A stretch of DNA of 57,764 nt from Pseudolactococcus piscium (GCF_002441695.1 NZ_JXJW01000020.1:1-57764), one strand, 5' to 3'; positions 16,602 through 26,222 are shown, numbered from the stretch's first letter. Notes: a model not told the origin generated them from the sequence alone. Program-made: numbers and translations.

Positions 16602-16717
16602 TATCTCTCTATAATTAAAGCTATACGACCTTTTGGGACTGGATCAAAATCAGTATCAGACATTAACCAATATGACTGATACTGCCTAGACATCCCAAAC
16701 CATCGTTTGTAGAGATA
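16602..16717 (-). other. Nested palindromic region between yneF and murI
   Basis: Three inverted repeats lie one inside the other: TATCTCT (16602-16608) / AGAGATA (16711-16717), TTTGGGA (16632-16638) / TCCCAAA (16693-16699), and CAGTATCAG (16651-16659) / CTGATACTG (16676-16684). A single transcript could fold into one long interrupted hairpin. No coding frame is present. Nature unknown: structured RNA, terminator, or a small palindromic repeat element. Confidence 0.5.
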
Positions 16718-16731
16718 CCTTATCTTAAACC

Positions 16732-16968
16732 TTATTTTTTAGTGTCAGCTTGTTTTGCAGCTGCACGAATTTGACGTAGTACTTGTTGTACTTGTGTTTC
16801 GCTAGGCTTACGGCCCATAGAACTCATCATCGTTCTAACAGCATCTTCGTTTAATGGTGGGTTTTCCATCAACATTTGCTTAACTTGACGACGGCTAAGG
16901 AACAAGCCGCCAGCAAAGCCACCTAGGGCAGCAATAACAATTAATAAAATAGCTAGTACGATTGACAT
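16732..16968 (-). CDS. UPF0154 (YneF-like) small membrane protein
   Basis: 78 residues: an N-terminal transmembrane helix (LAILLIVIAALGGFAGGLFL), then a cytoplasmic tail with LSRRQVKQMLMENPPLNEDA, VRTMMSSMGRKPSETQVQQV and a Lys-rich end. This is the UPF0154 pattern, conserved across Firmicutes and of unknown function. AGAGAG precedes the ATG. It stands between lysA and the murI operon. Confidence 0.9.
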   Translation of the reverse strand: MSIVLAILLIVIAALGGFAGGLFLSRRQVKQMLMENPPLNEDAVRTMMSSMGRKPSETQVQQVLRQIRAAAKQADTKK

Positions 16969-17037
16969 TTTTTATCTCTCTTCTTTTTGATTAGTCACTT
17001 AATTATATCAAATTTTACATAATCTGTCTATTTCCAT

Positions 17038-18285
17038 TTAAAAATCAAAGCCATCTAAAGTCGCAAAGTAATCTGCTGCTTTTTCTGCTCGACGAATGAG
17101 GCGTGTTGTGCCGTCTGTTTGAAGCAGTAATTCAGCAGAGCGTAGTTTAGCATTATACTGATAGCCCATCGAAAAGCCATGGGCACCTGTATCGTGGATG
17201 ACTAAGGTATCACCTACAGTAACTTTGGGTAGTGCTCTTTGTTTGGCAAATTTATCGTTGTTTTCACATAATGAGCCGACCACATCATAAACTTGCGTTT
17301 CTGGAGCAGTTTCCTTGCCAGAAACACTAATATGATGATATGACCCATACATGGCAGGACGTAAGAGATTAACTGCACTCGCATCAACACCAACATAATC
17401 ACGATAGGTTTTTTTCATATGTAAGACAGTCGTAATCAAATGACCGTGTGGTGCTAACATAAACCGGCCAAGCTCTGTAAAAATCTTAACTTGTCCAAGT
17501 CCATTAGGGGTAAGAACAGCTTCATAGGCCTGTCTGACACCCTCACCAATGATCGCGATATCGTTTGCCACCTGATCAGGTAGGTAATTGACACCAATAC
17601 CGCCCGATAGATTAATAAAGTCAAGTTCAACATCTGTTGCTGCAACGACTTCAACTGCTAACTCAAATAATTCTTTTGCTAGAGCAGGATAGTACGCGTT
17701 TGTTACGGTGTTAGATGCAAGAAAAGCGTGGATACCAAATTTTTTAACGCCCAAGGCTTTCAAGTCTTTAAACGCCTGAATTAACTGGGATTTGGTCATA
17801 CCAAATTTAGATTCCTCAGGATTGTCCATGATATCAGTTCCAAGTGAGAAAACGCCCCCAGGATTGTACCGACAAGAGATTGTCTCAGGAATGCTCGTCA
17901 CCTCATTTAAAAACGCAACATGTTCATAAGCATCTAGATTAATGGTCGCACCAATTTCTCTGGCATACTGAAATTCTTGGACTGGTGTATTATTTGACGA
18001 AAACATAATATCTTGACCTTTAAAGCCAAGTTTATGTGACATTAACAATTCAATTTCAGAGGCACAATCGACACCGCAATTTTCTTCTTGCAAGATTTTT
18101 AAAATAGCTGGTGTTGGTGTTGCTTTAACAGCAAAAAATTCTTTAAACCCTGGATTCCAACTAAAAGCCTTGTTAAGTGCACGTGCTTTTTCACGAATAC
18201 CTGTCTCATCGTATAGATGAAAAGGGGTTGGATATGTTGCGACTATCTCTTCAAGTTGTGACTGATTTACAAAAGGTACTTTCAT
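17038..18285 (-). CDS. lysA: Diaminopimelate decarboxylase
   Basis: 415 residues, fold-type III PLP enzyme. The PLP lysine is in EFFAVKATPTP (about 53), the phosphate-binding glycines in NLSGGIGVNY, the cofactor-binding Glu in FTELGRFML, and the active-site Cys in GSLCENND. GAHGFSMGYQYN closes the site. It converts meso-diaminopimelate to lysine, the last step of lysine synthesis. AAGGAG precedes ATG 18285. Single gene; 85 nt separate it from trmFO. Confidence 0.93.
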   Translation of the reverse strand: MKVPFVNQSQLEEIVATYPTPFHLYDETGIREKARALNKAFSWNPGFKEFFAVKATPTPAILKILQEENCGVDCASEIELLMSHKLGFKGQDIMFSSNNTPVQEFQYAREIGATINLDAYEHVAFLNEVTSIPETISCRYNPGGVFSLGTDIMDNPEESKFGMTKSQLIQAFKDLKALGVKKFGIHAFLASNTVTNAYYPALAKELFELAVEVVAATDVELDFINLSGGIGVNYLPDQVANDIAIIGEGVRQAYEAVLTPNGLGQVKIFTELGRFMLAPHGHLITTVLHMKKTYRDYVGVDASAVNLLRPAMYGSYHHISVSGKETAPETQVYDVVGSLCENNDKFAKQRALPKVTVGDTLVIHDTGAHGFSMGYQYNAKLRSAELLLQTDGTTRLIRRAEKAADYFATLDGFDF

Positions 18286-18370
18286 AGGGTCTCCTTATTT
18301 ATCTGGGTTAAACTGAATTAGACAACACGTACTTTACATAATTATTTTTATGTAATTAATTGTAAAGTGA

Positions 18371-19717
18371 TTAGACTTCTAGATAGGGTTTCAATGCTGT
18401 AAGTGCACGCTCTGCAACTGCAGTATAACGTTCTTTTTTATCCCGAATACGCTCCCCTTCAAGTTCTTTGATAATACCAAAGTTAACATTCATCGGTTGG
18501 AAGTTTTTGCTATTAGCATGTGTGACATAATAAGGTAGTGAGCCAATAGCTGTTGTTTCTGGGAAGATCACTGACGCTTCTTCTTTAAATAATTTCGCTG
18601 CATTGATGCCTGCGACTAAGCCAGATGCTGCTGATTCTACATAGCCCTCTACACCAGTCATTTGACCCGCGAAAAAGAGATTCTCTTGTTTTTTAGATCT
18701 AAGTGTTTGCGTTAATAGATTCGGTGAATCCATGTAAGAGTTACGATGCATGACGCCATATCTGACAAATTCAGCATTTTCTAGTCCTGGAATCATTCGG
18801 AAAATACGTTTTTGTTCTCCCCACTTAAGGTGAGTTTGGAAGCCAACGATATTGTAAAGACTGGCAGCAGCATCATCTTGACGAAGCTGAACAACAGCAT
18901 AAGGCACATTTGTTTCATACGTCGTACCATCGCGTTTTGTCACGGTATAGATTTCATTTGGATTTTCAAGACCAACTGGTTTCATCGGTCCAAATAACAT
19001 CGTTTTGAAACCACGCGCTGCCATCACTTCAATCGGCATGCAAGCTTCAAAGTATTTTTCCTTTTCAAAGGCGTTTAACTCAGCAACCTCAGCTGATACC
19101 AAGGCTTCTTGAAAGGCGGTAAACTCCTCTTTTGACATCGGGGCATTGAGATAAGCAGCCTCACCTTTGTCATAACGGGATTTCAGGTAGACTTTACTCA
19201 TATCGATGGTACTGACATCTACGATAGGGGCTGCTGCATCATAGAAATAAAAGCCACTACCATCATTTAACGCATGTATTTTATTTGCTAAGGTATCAGA
19301 TGTTAAGGGTCCTGAGGCAATGACAGTAATTTCATCATTTGGGATCTCAGTCATTTCAGCTCGGATAACTTCGATTAGGGGATGGTTAGAAATTTGTGCT
19401 GTTACATGTGCTGCAAAGCCTTCACGGTCTACGGCTAAGGCACCACCAGCAGGGACACGTGTGTCATCTGCTGACTTGATAATGATACTATCCAGTTGGC
19501 GCATCTCTTCTTTCAAAAGGCCAACAGCGTTAGTTATTGCATCACCACGCAAAGAATTTGAACAAACGAGCTCTGCAAAATCCGTTGTTTTATGTTGGGG
19601 TGTTGGCTTGACACCACGCATTTCGTAAAGCTTGACAGAGATGCCACGCTTGGCAATTTGGTAGGCAGCTTCAGAACCAGCAAGACCGGCACCGATAACA
19701 TTAATATGGTTTGACAT
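18371..19717 (-). CDS. trmFO: Methylenetetrahydrofolate-tRNA (uracil-54-C5) methyltransferase
   Basis: 448 residues, the usual length. The N-terminal FAD-binding motif is [16 protein letters not shown]. Catalytic cysteines are in [11 protein letters not shown] (about 53) and YFEACMPIE (about 225), and [17 protein letters not shown] lies near the C-terminus. It uses methylene-THF and FADH2 to make m5U54 in the tRNA T-loop. AAAGGAAAC precedes the ATG. Confidence 0.96.
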   Translation of the reverse strand: MSNHINVIGAGLAGSEAAYQIAKRGISVKLYEMRGVKPTPQHKTTDFAELVCSNSLRGDAITNAVGLLKEEMRQLDSIIIKSADDTRVPAGGALAVDREGFAAHVTAQISNHPLIEVIRAEMTEIPNDEITVIASGPLTSDTLANKIHALNDGSGFYFYDAAAPIVDVSTIDMSKVYLKSRYDKGEAAYLNAPMSKEEFTAFQEALVSAEVAELNAFEKEKYFEACMPIEVMAARGFKTMLFGPMKPVGLENPNEIYTVTKRDGTTYETNVPYAVVQLRQDDAAASLYNIVGFQTHLKWGEQKRIFRMIPGLENAEFVRYGVMHRNSYMDSPNLLTQTLRSKKQENLFFAGQMTGVEGYVESAASGLVAGINAAKLFKEEASVIFPETTAIGSLPYYVTHANSKNFQPMNVNFGIIKELEGERIRDKKERYTAVAERALTALKPYLEV

Positions 19718-19755
19718 AAATAGTTTCCTTTATAATTACTTTATTACTTCTCATT

Positions 19756-19765
19756 ATTATAGCAT
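19756..19765 (-). promoter_or_regulatory. trmFO extended -10 promoter
   Basis: On the - strand ATGCTATAAT, a TGn-extended perfect -10, about 40 nt before the trmFO ATG. No clear -35. Confidence 0.6.
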
Positions 19766-19817
19766 ATCTCTTAATCTGATACTATCGTTTGGTCTGATAT
19801 GATAGCTAAGTTTGACA

Positions 19818-19853
19818 TAAAAAAGAGATGACCCTATCGTTTTGATCATCTCT
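19818..19853 (-). terminator. Terminator of the ECF sigma/anti-sigma operon
   Basis: On the - strand AGAGATGA, a 14-nt loop, TCATCTCT then TTTTTTATG, about 30 nt after the stop at 19886. Confidence 0.85.
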
Positions 19854-19885
19854 CTATTACTAGCCATTATGCAAGTATTGCTAGC

Positions 19886-20950
19886 TTACTTTAACTCAAA
19901 TGAAGCAATTACTTTCCCATTATGCTTGTCATCATTTTCAGTCAGCTGAATCTTATAGGTAGCGTTTGACTTATCCAAGGCGCTTAAGTCAAACCAAGTG
20001 TTATACCCATCTTCTCCAAATCCAAGTGCATTCGGTACTAACTTCACATCATTTCGATAGATAACAACATCTGGCGACGTACCTGGTGTTAAACTTGGTC
20101 CCTTAAACTTGATTGATGTTTGTAGTGCATCACTTACTGCGCTAACCTCACTAACATTGACCGTTTTACTTATTTTGGGTTTTCTTGTCGTTAATATAGG
20201 CTGATAGTTAATCTTAAACTGCCAGTCCCCTTCATATTTTACATCTGATGGCCCTAAAGTAAAACCAGTACTCCCTTCTGCTTCTGCTTTTTCTATGATT
20301 GGTCTTGCTCTCTCGCGATCTATCCAATCTAAACTATAGATATGCAGGGTTAATTTCGCATGCTTAGGGATTGTTTGTGACACAAAAGTTGCATCTACTG
20401 ACCCATAATAAATCCCATCCTTTATGTAGTATGTATCCCTACTGAAAACACCGCCAAACAAATTTTTAGGATTACCATCTACAAATAAGCCTAGCATCAC
20501 TGAACCTGGTCTTGCTTTATTTTCCCCTGTTTTTTCTAGTATTGTTTTTAGCGTCGGATCATCAATCTTAAACTGATAATCAAAGGCCATTTTTTTCTTT
20601 GTTGAAACAAATTTTGTGACGGTTATCTCCCGACCATTTTGGACACTACTTAAGTTCAGTTTAGTTGGGATACCCTGCTCCTCAACTACTTTAACTGCTG
20701 CATCTTGATTGATCCCAAGTGCTGTCTCTATAACGGCAATAACAGGTGTCTGGGTTAATAAAATACTTAAGCCTAATATCGCGGCTAATCCGATAATGAT
20801 ACCCATTTTTTTGCTAATGCTACGATTTGAATGAGGGGCTGCTTCTTGTGCTATTCCCGCAAACTGGCTGCGGTTTAGGGTCAATTCTGTCAAGACTTCT
20901 TCAGGTATAGATACTTGAGAGCTGAATAACCCTTCTATTTTTTTATCCAT
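19886..20950 (-). CDS. Putative membrane-anchored anti-sigma factor (DUF4179-like)
   Basis: 354 residues. The N-terminal cytoplasmic part (about 1-48) precedes one transmembrane helix (MGIIIGLAAILGLSILLTQT, about 49-70). A large external beta-rich domain follows with VVEEQGIPTKLNLSSVQNGR. The order matches Firmicutes anti-sigma factors of the DUF4179 kind, in which the cytoplasmic end holds the ECF factor and the external domain senses envelope stress. It overlaps the sigma gene by 8 nt. Family name is from pattern recognition, function from operon context. Confidence 0.7.
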   Translation of the reverse strand: MDKKIEGLFSSQVSIPEEVLTELTLNRSQFAGIAQEAAPHSNRSISKKMGIIIGLAAILGLSILLTQTPVIAVIETALGINQDAAVKVVEEQGIPTKLNLSSVQNGREITVTKFVSTKKKMAFDYQFKIDDPTLKTILEKTGENKARPGSVMLGLFVDGNPKNLFGGVFSRDTYYIKDGIYYGSVDATFVSQTIPKHAKLTLHIYSLDWIDRERARPIIEKAEAEGSTGFTLGPSDVKYEGDWQFKINYQPILTTRKPKISKTVNVSEVSAVSDALQTSIKFKGPSLTPGTSPDVVIYRNDVKLVPNALGFGEDGYNTWFDLSALDKSNATYKIQLTENDDKHNGKVIASFELK

Positions 20951-21464
20951 ATTTTTTATCCTCCAGTAGTTCTTTCAACATTTTTCTCCCGCGTGCCAGT
21001 CTCGTTTTTACGGTATTAATTGGTTTTCTTTCCTGTTCAGAAATCTGCTTGATGCTAAAGCCAGCATAATAATATAAAACCAATATTATCCTGTAAACAT
21101 CTGGTAATTTAGCTAACATATCTTGCATCGTATCACTCGCTGTCATATCTTGCTGTTGGCTGACTAGATGATAGTCCTTTAACTCAACATAGGTCTGTTT
21201 TTTGATCAACATACTTTTAGCAATATTAGTCATAATTCTAAATAGCCAAGAATTAAATGCGGCTTCATTCTTTAAACTACGTATATTTTGCCAAGCTTTT
21301 AATTCTGCTTCTTGGAGACAATCACTTACATCTGCATGATTTAACAGTAGTTTATAGGCCGCATTATAGATGACTTGCTGATAGTCCTCACAAAGTGTAA
21401 TAAAGGCTTGGTCATCTCCTTTCTTAGCTTTTTTGACCAGTTGAATCTGTCTGCTTTTTTCCAT
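20943..21464 (-). CDS. ECF-type RNA polymerase sigma factor
   Basis: About 173 residues from ATG 21464, which has AAGGGA 7 nt upstream; a longer frame to 21503 lacks one. Region 2 reads ADVSDCLQEAELKAWQNIRS and FNSWLFRIMTNIA. Region 4 reads LPDVYRIILVLYYYAGFSIK and NTVKTRLARGRKMLKELL. These are the two domains of group 4 sigma factors, with no region 3. It is coupled to the putative anti-sigma factor. An ECF-type promoter lies upstream, suggesting self-activation. Confidence 0.9.
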   Translation of the reverse strand: MEKSRQIQLVKKAKKGDDQAFITLCEDYQQVIYNAAYKLLLNHADVSDCLQEAELKAWQNIRSLKNEAAFNSWLFRIMTNIAKSMLIKKQTYVELKDYHLVSQQQDMTASDTMQDMLAKLPDVYRIILVLYYYAGFSIKQISEQERKPINTVKTRLARGRKMLKELLEDKKYG

Positions 21465-21493
21465 ATCATCCCTTTTCTTTTTTTGTTCACTTA

Positions 21494-21523
21494 TTAGACA
21501 CACTCATTGCTCAAAAGGTTTCA
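21494..21523 (-). promoter_or_regulatory. Probable autoregulated ECF promoter
   Basis: On the - strand TGAAACC (-35, starting 21523), 17 nt, then TGTCTAA (21500-21494). TGAAAC is the -35 core of many Bacillus ECF promoters (SigW/SigV type). It lies 30 nt before the sigma factor start, with no SigA-like promoter seen nearby. Confidence 0.6.
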
Positions 21524-21599
21524 TTAGTTGTCATTTTTTTACTTTATTTTCAACTTCTTACACGGACGGCTAGTAACTACAGAACCTAGAGACAATAAA

Positions 21600-21622
21600 A
21601 AAAGGATAATTTTTATCCTCAT
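21600..21622 (-). terminator. Terminator of the Bce-type two-component genes
   Basis: On the - strand AGGATAA, loop AAA, TTATCCT then TTTTTTATT, 25 nt after the kinase stop at 21644. Confidence 0.75.
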
Positions 21623-21643
21623 CCTTACAGGGTCGTTGTATGT

Positions 21644-22612
21644 TCATAAAACGGGTATATGTTTACTAACGTGTACAATCGTCCCCTTTTCAATCTGACT
21701 GCTAATGTGAATATCAAAGGAAAGTTTTTTCAAGATATCCTGAGTCAAATACAAGCCTAGTCCTGTTGATTTCTGATGTTTTCTACCATTAAAGCCTGTA
21801 AAGCCATGTTCGAAAATTCTAGGTAGATCTTCTGCTAGGATGCCGATTCCTGTATCAGAAATATCGATCGAGTGGTCTAGTGTAATCGCAACACTACCTG
21901 TTTTAGTATACTTTACAGCGTTATTAATCAGCTGTTCTAAGGCAACAGATAGCCATTTCTTATCACTCGTTATCTGCCAAGAACCGATGACAGAGACGGA
22001 TAAATCTTTCAAAATAAATTGATTGGCATATTTTTTGATGATGACATGCACCAAATCTGCTACATCAAACGCCTCAAAACGAAAATCAGTCGCTGTATGC
22101 TGCAGGCGTAAATAACTTAATAAAATCGTGATATAATTATCCAACTCAACTACTTGGTTTTCCACGTCGAGATTGGTTAGCCTATCTGTTTGCACCATTA
22201 AATCAAGCGCAGAAAGGGGAACCTTCATTTGATGTGTCCATAATTTTGTCAAATCAAGTAAGTCTTTATCAAAGTCGGCTAATACTTGATATTTTTTTTG
22301 ACTGCTATCATTTAGCTCAAAAATTAGTGCCTGATAGTCCTCTCCAATCCTACTTGAATCTGGAAAGTCAGGTAAGGTTGTCACATCAACTGCTGTCAAA
22401 AACTGATGCAAGCGCATAAATTTGATATAAGCTAGCACTTGAAAAACTAGAAAGATCAGAAAAGGGGTAGAGAAGGCAACCCAAAATAAGGCTAGATTGA
22501 TCCCCTCTAGAACCAAAATTAAGGCAATCAATCCTTCTGTTACAAAAAATGTCGTTAATTCACCTGTTTTTTCCTGGATAAACCTGCCTAAAAGATGACC
22601 ATGTGCTTTCAT
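21644..22612 (-). CDS. BceS-type intramembrane-sensing histidine kinase
   Basis: 322 residues. Two adjacent N-terminal membrane helices (about 18-65) have almost no external loop, the hallmark of intramembrane-sensing kinases. The dimerisation region is DLTKLWTHQMKVPLSALDLM with the phospho-His, and the ATPase boxes are QLINNAVKYT, DISDTGIGI and STGLGLYL. Bce-type kinases do not sense the drug directly but read the flux of the partner ABC transporter. It overlaps the regulator gene by 4 nt and lies next to the bceAB-like pair. Confidence 0.9.
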   Translation of the reverse strand: MKAHGHLLGRFIQEKTGELTTFFVTEGLIALILVLEGINLALFWVAFSTPFLIFLVFQVLAYIKFMRLHQFLTAVDVTTLPDFPDSSRIGEDYQALIFELNDSSQKKYQVLADFDKDLLDLTKLWTHQMKVPLSALDLMVQTDRLTNLDVENQVVELDNYITILLSYLRLQHTATDFRFEAFDVADLVHVIIKKYANQFILKDLSVSVIGSWQITSDKKWLSVALEQLINNAVKYTKTGSVAITLDHSIDISDTGIGILAEDLPRIFEHGFTGFNGRKHQKSTGLGLYLTQDILKKLSFDIHISSQIEKGTIVHVSKHIPVL

Positions 22613-23265
22613 TTCACAACATACCCCACACCTCTAACCGTATGGATCGCTTGAAAATTTAGCCCTAATAATTTTTTTCGAAGTCGACTCATATTGACAT
22701 TTAAGGTATTGGCATCGATGTAAGCATCACTTTCCCAGAGTTGCTTTAAAATAGTTTGTTTATCAACGACGATACCCACTTTTTCAAATAGACTTTTCAG
22801 AATGACTGTCTCAGTTCTTGTCAAGGTGATTATCGTTTGACCATCTGAAAAATGTCCTGTTAAGTCAAGTGTATAACGACCAAATACCAAATTACTCACT
22901 TGCACTTTAGTTCTCCTCAAAAGGGCATTCATTTTAGCAATGAGTACATCGACTGAAAAAGGCTTACTGACAAAATCATCAGCCCCCATATTCATAGCCA
23001 TGACCGCGTTCATTTCATCTGTTGCGCTTGATATAAAGATAATCGGTACTTGGCTTACTTTTCGAATTTCTGTCGTCCAATAAAACCCGTTAAAATAGGG
23101 TAGCGTAATATCCATCAAAACCAAATCTGGTTGATGGTCATTAATTTCAGATATAACGGCACGAAAATTATCTGTCGTCTGCACTCTGAATTCTGTTGCT
23201 AACCGATCATGCAACAACTTGACGATCGTGGTGTCATCTTCTACGATAAAAATTTTATCTTTCAT
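22609..23265 (-). CDS. BceR-type OmpR-family response regulator
   Basis: 218 residues: a receiver domain (FIVEDDTTIVKLL, phospho-Asp in DLVLMDITLPYFNG, Lys in FVSKPFSVD) and a winged helix ending MSRLRKKLLGLNFQAIHTVR. It should activate the neighbouring transporter genes through the TTACA-N4-TGTAA operator at 26223-26236. The ATG has no Shine-Dalgarno; a TGCTAAAAT element ends 6 nt upstream, see the leaderless finding. Confidence 0.92.
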   Translation of the reverse strand: MKDKIFIVEDDTTIVKLLHDRLATEFRVQTTDNFRAVISEINDHQPDLVLMDITLPYFNGFYWTTEIRKVSQVPIIFISSATDEMNAVMAMNMGADDFVSKPFSVDVLIAKMNALLRRTKVQVSNLVFGRYTLDLTGHFSDGQTIITLTRTETVILKSLFEKVGIVVDKQTILKQLWESDAYIDANTLNVNMSRLRKKLLGLNFQAIHTVRGVGYVVK

Positions 23266-23271
23266 AGCTCT

Positions 23272-23280
23272 ATTTTAGCA
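23272..23280 (-). promoter_or_regulatory. Extended -10 of the BceR-like gene, leaderless
   Basis: On the - strand TGC-TAAAAT, followed by AGAGCT and ATG. The predicted start of transcription is the A of the start codon. Confidence 0.5.
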
Positions 23281-23340
23281 AAAAATTAGCCCAAAACGGT
23301 GAATAAACAGTAAAGACAAGGGGTTAAGATGATTGCCAAC

Positions 23341-23363
23341 AAAAAACACCTTGTCGGTGTTTT
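23341..23363 (-). terminator. Terminator of the BceAB-type transporter operon
   Basis: On the - strand AAAACACC, loop GACAA, GGTGTTTTTTG, 10 nt after the permease stop. It separates the transporter genes from the two-component genes downstream. Confidence 0.8.
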
Positions 23364-23373
23364 AGGTAAGCCG

Positions 23374-25341
23374 TTATCTTTCCACAATATGATAATAAAT
23401 TTTAGACGTTTTTCGATAGATCAGGTAATAAATGACTGATATGATTGCGATCGTGATCAGACTAACAGTCGCAATACTTGATGTATTAGATACACCAAAG
23501 AGTTTGATTAACTTTTCAATCATCAAAAAGGCGGCTGAAAAGTGAATGATACTCACAACAATTGGCATGAAGAAGACAATCAGCACCTGTGAATCGATCG
23601 CTCTTTTTACCTCTTTTTTAGTCAAGCCAATTTCTTGTAAGATACGGTAACTTCTTTTATCCTCTGCACCTTCGGATAGTTGCTTATAATAGATAATTAA
23701 AGCTGCACCTAAGATAAATGTTATCCCAAGCATAAAACCAATAAATAGAAAACCACCCGTCAAGCTATTCATCATTTGCCTAATTTCGGTTTCAGTTGAG
23801 ATTCTTATCGTCTCACTATCTTTGGCTTGTATGGCCACCTGGTTTTTCTCGGATAGATCAAACAGGGTATCTGTATTAATCGTAATGGTCTGACTTGTCG
23901 TGCTACCATCCTTAGACTTGATCACGTTACTTTTATTGAATAAATCAGTTAGTTTAAGCAGTTCTTGATCATCTTTTACGACCATGATATAAGCGTTGGC
24001 TACAGTATAGGGATTAGTCACATGCTTTAACTTACCGGATACTTTGATGACAGAAAGCTGTTGTCCGTACCAATCCATTGTTTTAATATCCCGACTACCT
24101 TGGACGTTATACATCAATACTTGATCATTGTTAACCTCTGGTAAGCTGTTACCCAGTGCGATCATATCCTTGCGTGTAACGAATAATAAGGCGGCATAAT
24201 CTTTAGTGACTGAGTTCTCTGTTGTAATTTTAACGTGCTTGGCCTGATCAGGTTTAAAGTCAGTAGATGTGGTAAAACTGGAATAAGTCGATCTTGTTTT
24301 CTTGTCAAGCTGGTTATCATTAATAAATCTATCCAATTTACTTTTATTTTCAGTGATATCATTACCAAATACTTTCACAACAGTATTCTTAGGAAAGAGA
24401 TCCGTAATAACATCTTGTACACCGACATAAAGCGCGACAGATGTCGCAATGGTAACAAAGGTCATCGTGACTAAAATCGTAATATTGGCAAGGCCGACAG
24501 CATTTGTTTTCATGCGATACAACATGCTACTGGTTGTAATAAAATGCTCAGGTTTATAGTAATAGGCTTTATTAGCCTTTTGTCGTTTCAGTACAAAGAT
24601 TGTCACCCCCATATAAAGGCAATAAGTGCCGATGATCACAAGAAAGGCTGCAATAAAAAATGACATCAAGGCGACTAAAGGATTCTTGATCGTAATCGCC
24701 ATATAATAGGCAGTGCCTAGACATACGATACTGAGAATTGAGACAATCATGCGGCCACGTGGTTCTCGTTCACTTCGACTATTATCTTTTAAGAGACTGA
24801 TTGCTGAATGTTTTCTGATTGTAGTAAATGCAAACATCATAAGCAAGCAGAAAATGATAAAGAAAGTCAGCATGGAAAGTCCAATTGCGACTACAGAAAT
24901 GCCTAAGTTAAAATAGCTTGCACCAATAATTTTGGTGAAGATTAAAAATAAAAATTGGGATAAAATTAAACCAACAATCGTCCCAGTGATGACTGTTAAA
25001 AAGAAGGCAATGACAAGTTCCCAAAAGGAAATGGTTGAAATCTGTCTTTTATTTAAGCCTAAAATATTATATAAGCCAAACTCTCTTGTCCGTTGTTTCA
25101 GTAAAAATCGATAACTATAGCTAACGATGATAATCGAAAAGAAAACAACGATGACGAGCCCAGCTATCATCATGAACTTAGCATATTCAGCACCAGTCAG
25201 TTTATCTAGTCCAGGAGAAAAGGCGATATTTGCGATGATAAAGGTCATGGCAAACATGACGGTTGTCGCTAGTAAGAAGGGGGCAAAATTTGCTAATGAC
25301 TTTTTGAAGTTACGAGCAGCAAGTTTGATATAAAACATCAT
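23374..25341 (-). CDS. BceB-type ABC transporter permease (FtsX domain)
   Basis: 655 residues with ten hydrophobic segments. Four are N-terminal (FtsX-like, about 15-250), then one near 280, an external domain of about 200 residues between helices VII and VIII (about 320-530), and three at the end. This layout is typical of BceB/VraG/PsdB permeases, whose external domain recognises peptide antibiotics such as bacitracin or lantibiotics. The start overlaps the ATPase gene by 4 nt. Substrate cannot be told from sequence here. Confidence 0.92.
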   Translation of the reverse strand: MMFYIKLAARNFKKSLANFAPFLLATTVMFAMTFIIANIAFSPGLDKLTGAEYAKFMMIAGLVIVVFFSIIIVSYSYRFLLKQRTREFGLYNILGLNKRQISTISFWELVIAFFLTVITGTIVGLILSQFLFLIFTKIIGASYFNLGISVVAIGLSMLTFFIIFCLLMMFAFTTIRKHSAISLLKDNSRSEREPRGRMIVSILSIVCLGTAYYMAITIKNPLVALMSFFIAAFLVIIGTYCLYMGVTIFVLKRQKANKAYYYKPEHFITTSSMLYRMKTNAVGLANITILVTMTFVTIATSVALYVGVQDVITDLFPKNTVVKVFGNDITENKSKLDRFINDNQLDKKTRSTYSSFTTSTDFKPDQAKHVKITTENSVTKDYAALLFVTRKDMIALGNSLPEVNNDQVLMYNVQGSRDIKTMDWYGQQLSVIKVSGKLKHVTNPYTVANAYIMVVKDDQELLKLTDLFNKSNVIKSKDGSTTSQTITINTDTLFDLSEKNQVAIQAKDSETIRISTETEIRQMMNSLTGGFLFIGFMLGITFILGAALIIYYKQLSEGAEDKRSYRILQEIGLTKKEVKRAIDSQVLIVFFMPIVVSIIHFSAAFLMIEKLIKLFGVSNTSSIATVSLITIAIISVIYYLIYRKTSKIYYHIVER

Positions 25342-26090
25342 TCTCCTCCTAATATAGCCGTCATGGTGGACATGATATCAAGATTAAAGTCTCTGGGTGT
25401 TTTTGAACCACGATATAACTGATGGAAGATTTTACCGTCTTTTATAAATAAGACGCGACTGGCATGGCTGGCAGCTAAACTAGAATGCGTTACCATGAGC
25501 ACAGTTTGACCATCAGCATTTATCTGCTCAAACAAGTCTAATAGGACATCTGAGTTTTTTGAGTCTAGCGCCGCTGTTGGTTCATCAGCTAAAATGAGCT
25601 TAGGATTGGTGATTAAAGCGCGTGCAATCGCAACCCGTTGTTTTTGCCCACCAGAGAGTTCAAATGGTTGCTTATCTAGTAGATCTAGAATACTAAGTTT
25701 CGGTGCCAAGACTGCAAGACGCGCAGCCATTTCTTTATAGGGGTGCCTTGCTAGCACCAAAGGTAGAAAAATATTATCACGTACACTGAGTGTATCCAGC
25801 AGGTTGAAGTCCTGGAAGACAAAGCCTAGATGATCTCGTCTAAATTCTGCCAGTCCTGCTTCTTTAATCGTACTGATCTGCCTTCCTTCAAGCACGACAT
25901 CCCCATTACTCGGTTTTTCTAGGGTGGCTAAAATATTAAGTAAGGTCGTTTTACCACTTCCACTCTCTCCCATAATGGCGATGAACTCTCCCTGCTCAGC
26001 TGTAAAACTAACATCTGATAAGGCATGTGTCTTTTCTTTTGAAAAACGTGTTTGAAATACTTTTTCTAAATGATTAACTTGTAAAAACAT
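25338..26090 (-). CDS. BceA-type ABC transporter ATPase
   Basis: 250 residues: Walker A GESGSGKTT (about 38-46), Q-loop VFQDFNLLD, signature LSGGQKQRVAIARAL, Walker B LILADEPTAALD, and H-loop VTHSSLAA. It has the MacB/LolD-type sequence used with FtsX-domain permeases. GGAGAG precedes the ATG. First gene of the resistance operon, behind a promoter with an upstream BceR operator. Confidence 0.93.
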   Translation of the reverse strand: MFLQVNHLEKVFQTRFSKEKTHALSDVSFTAEQGEFIAIMGESGSGKTTLLNILATLEKPSNGDVVLEGRQISTIKEAGLAEFRRDHLGFVFQDFNLLDTLSVRDNIFLPLVLARHPYKEMAARLAVLAPKLSILDLLDKQPFELSGGQKQRVAIARALITNPKLILADEPTAALDSKNSDVLLDLFEQINADGQTVLMVTHSSLAASHASRVLFIKDGKIFHQLYRGSKTPRDFNLDIMSTMTAILGGE

Positions 26091-26160
26091 GATGACTCTC
26101 CTTTTAATTTGACAATGATAGCTAGTAGACCTATTTAATTAACAGCGGGTGTCTAGGCCA

Positions 26161-26189
26161 CTTATACTTTATTATTATCTCACAGCCAA
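26161..26189 (-). promoter_or_regulatory. Promoter of the BceAB-type operon
   Basis: On the - strand TTGGCT (26189-26184), a 17-nt spacer and TATAAG (26166-26161), giving a leader of about 65 nt before the ATPase gene. Confidence 0.65.
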
Positions 26190-26222
26190 TACGCTTTATG
26201 CTTACAATCAACCAGTATTTGC

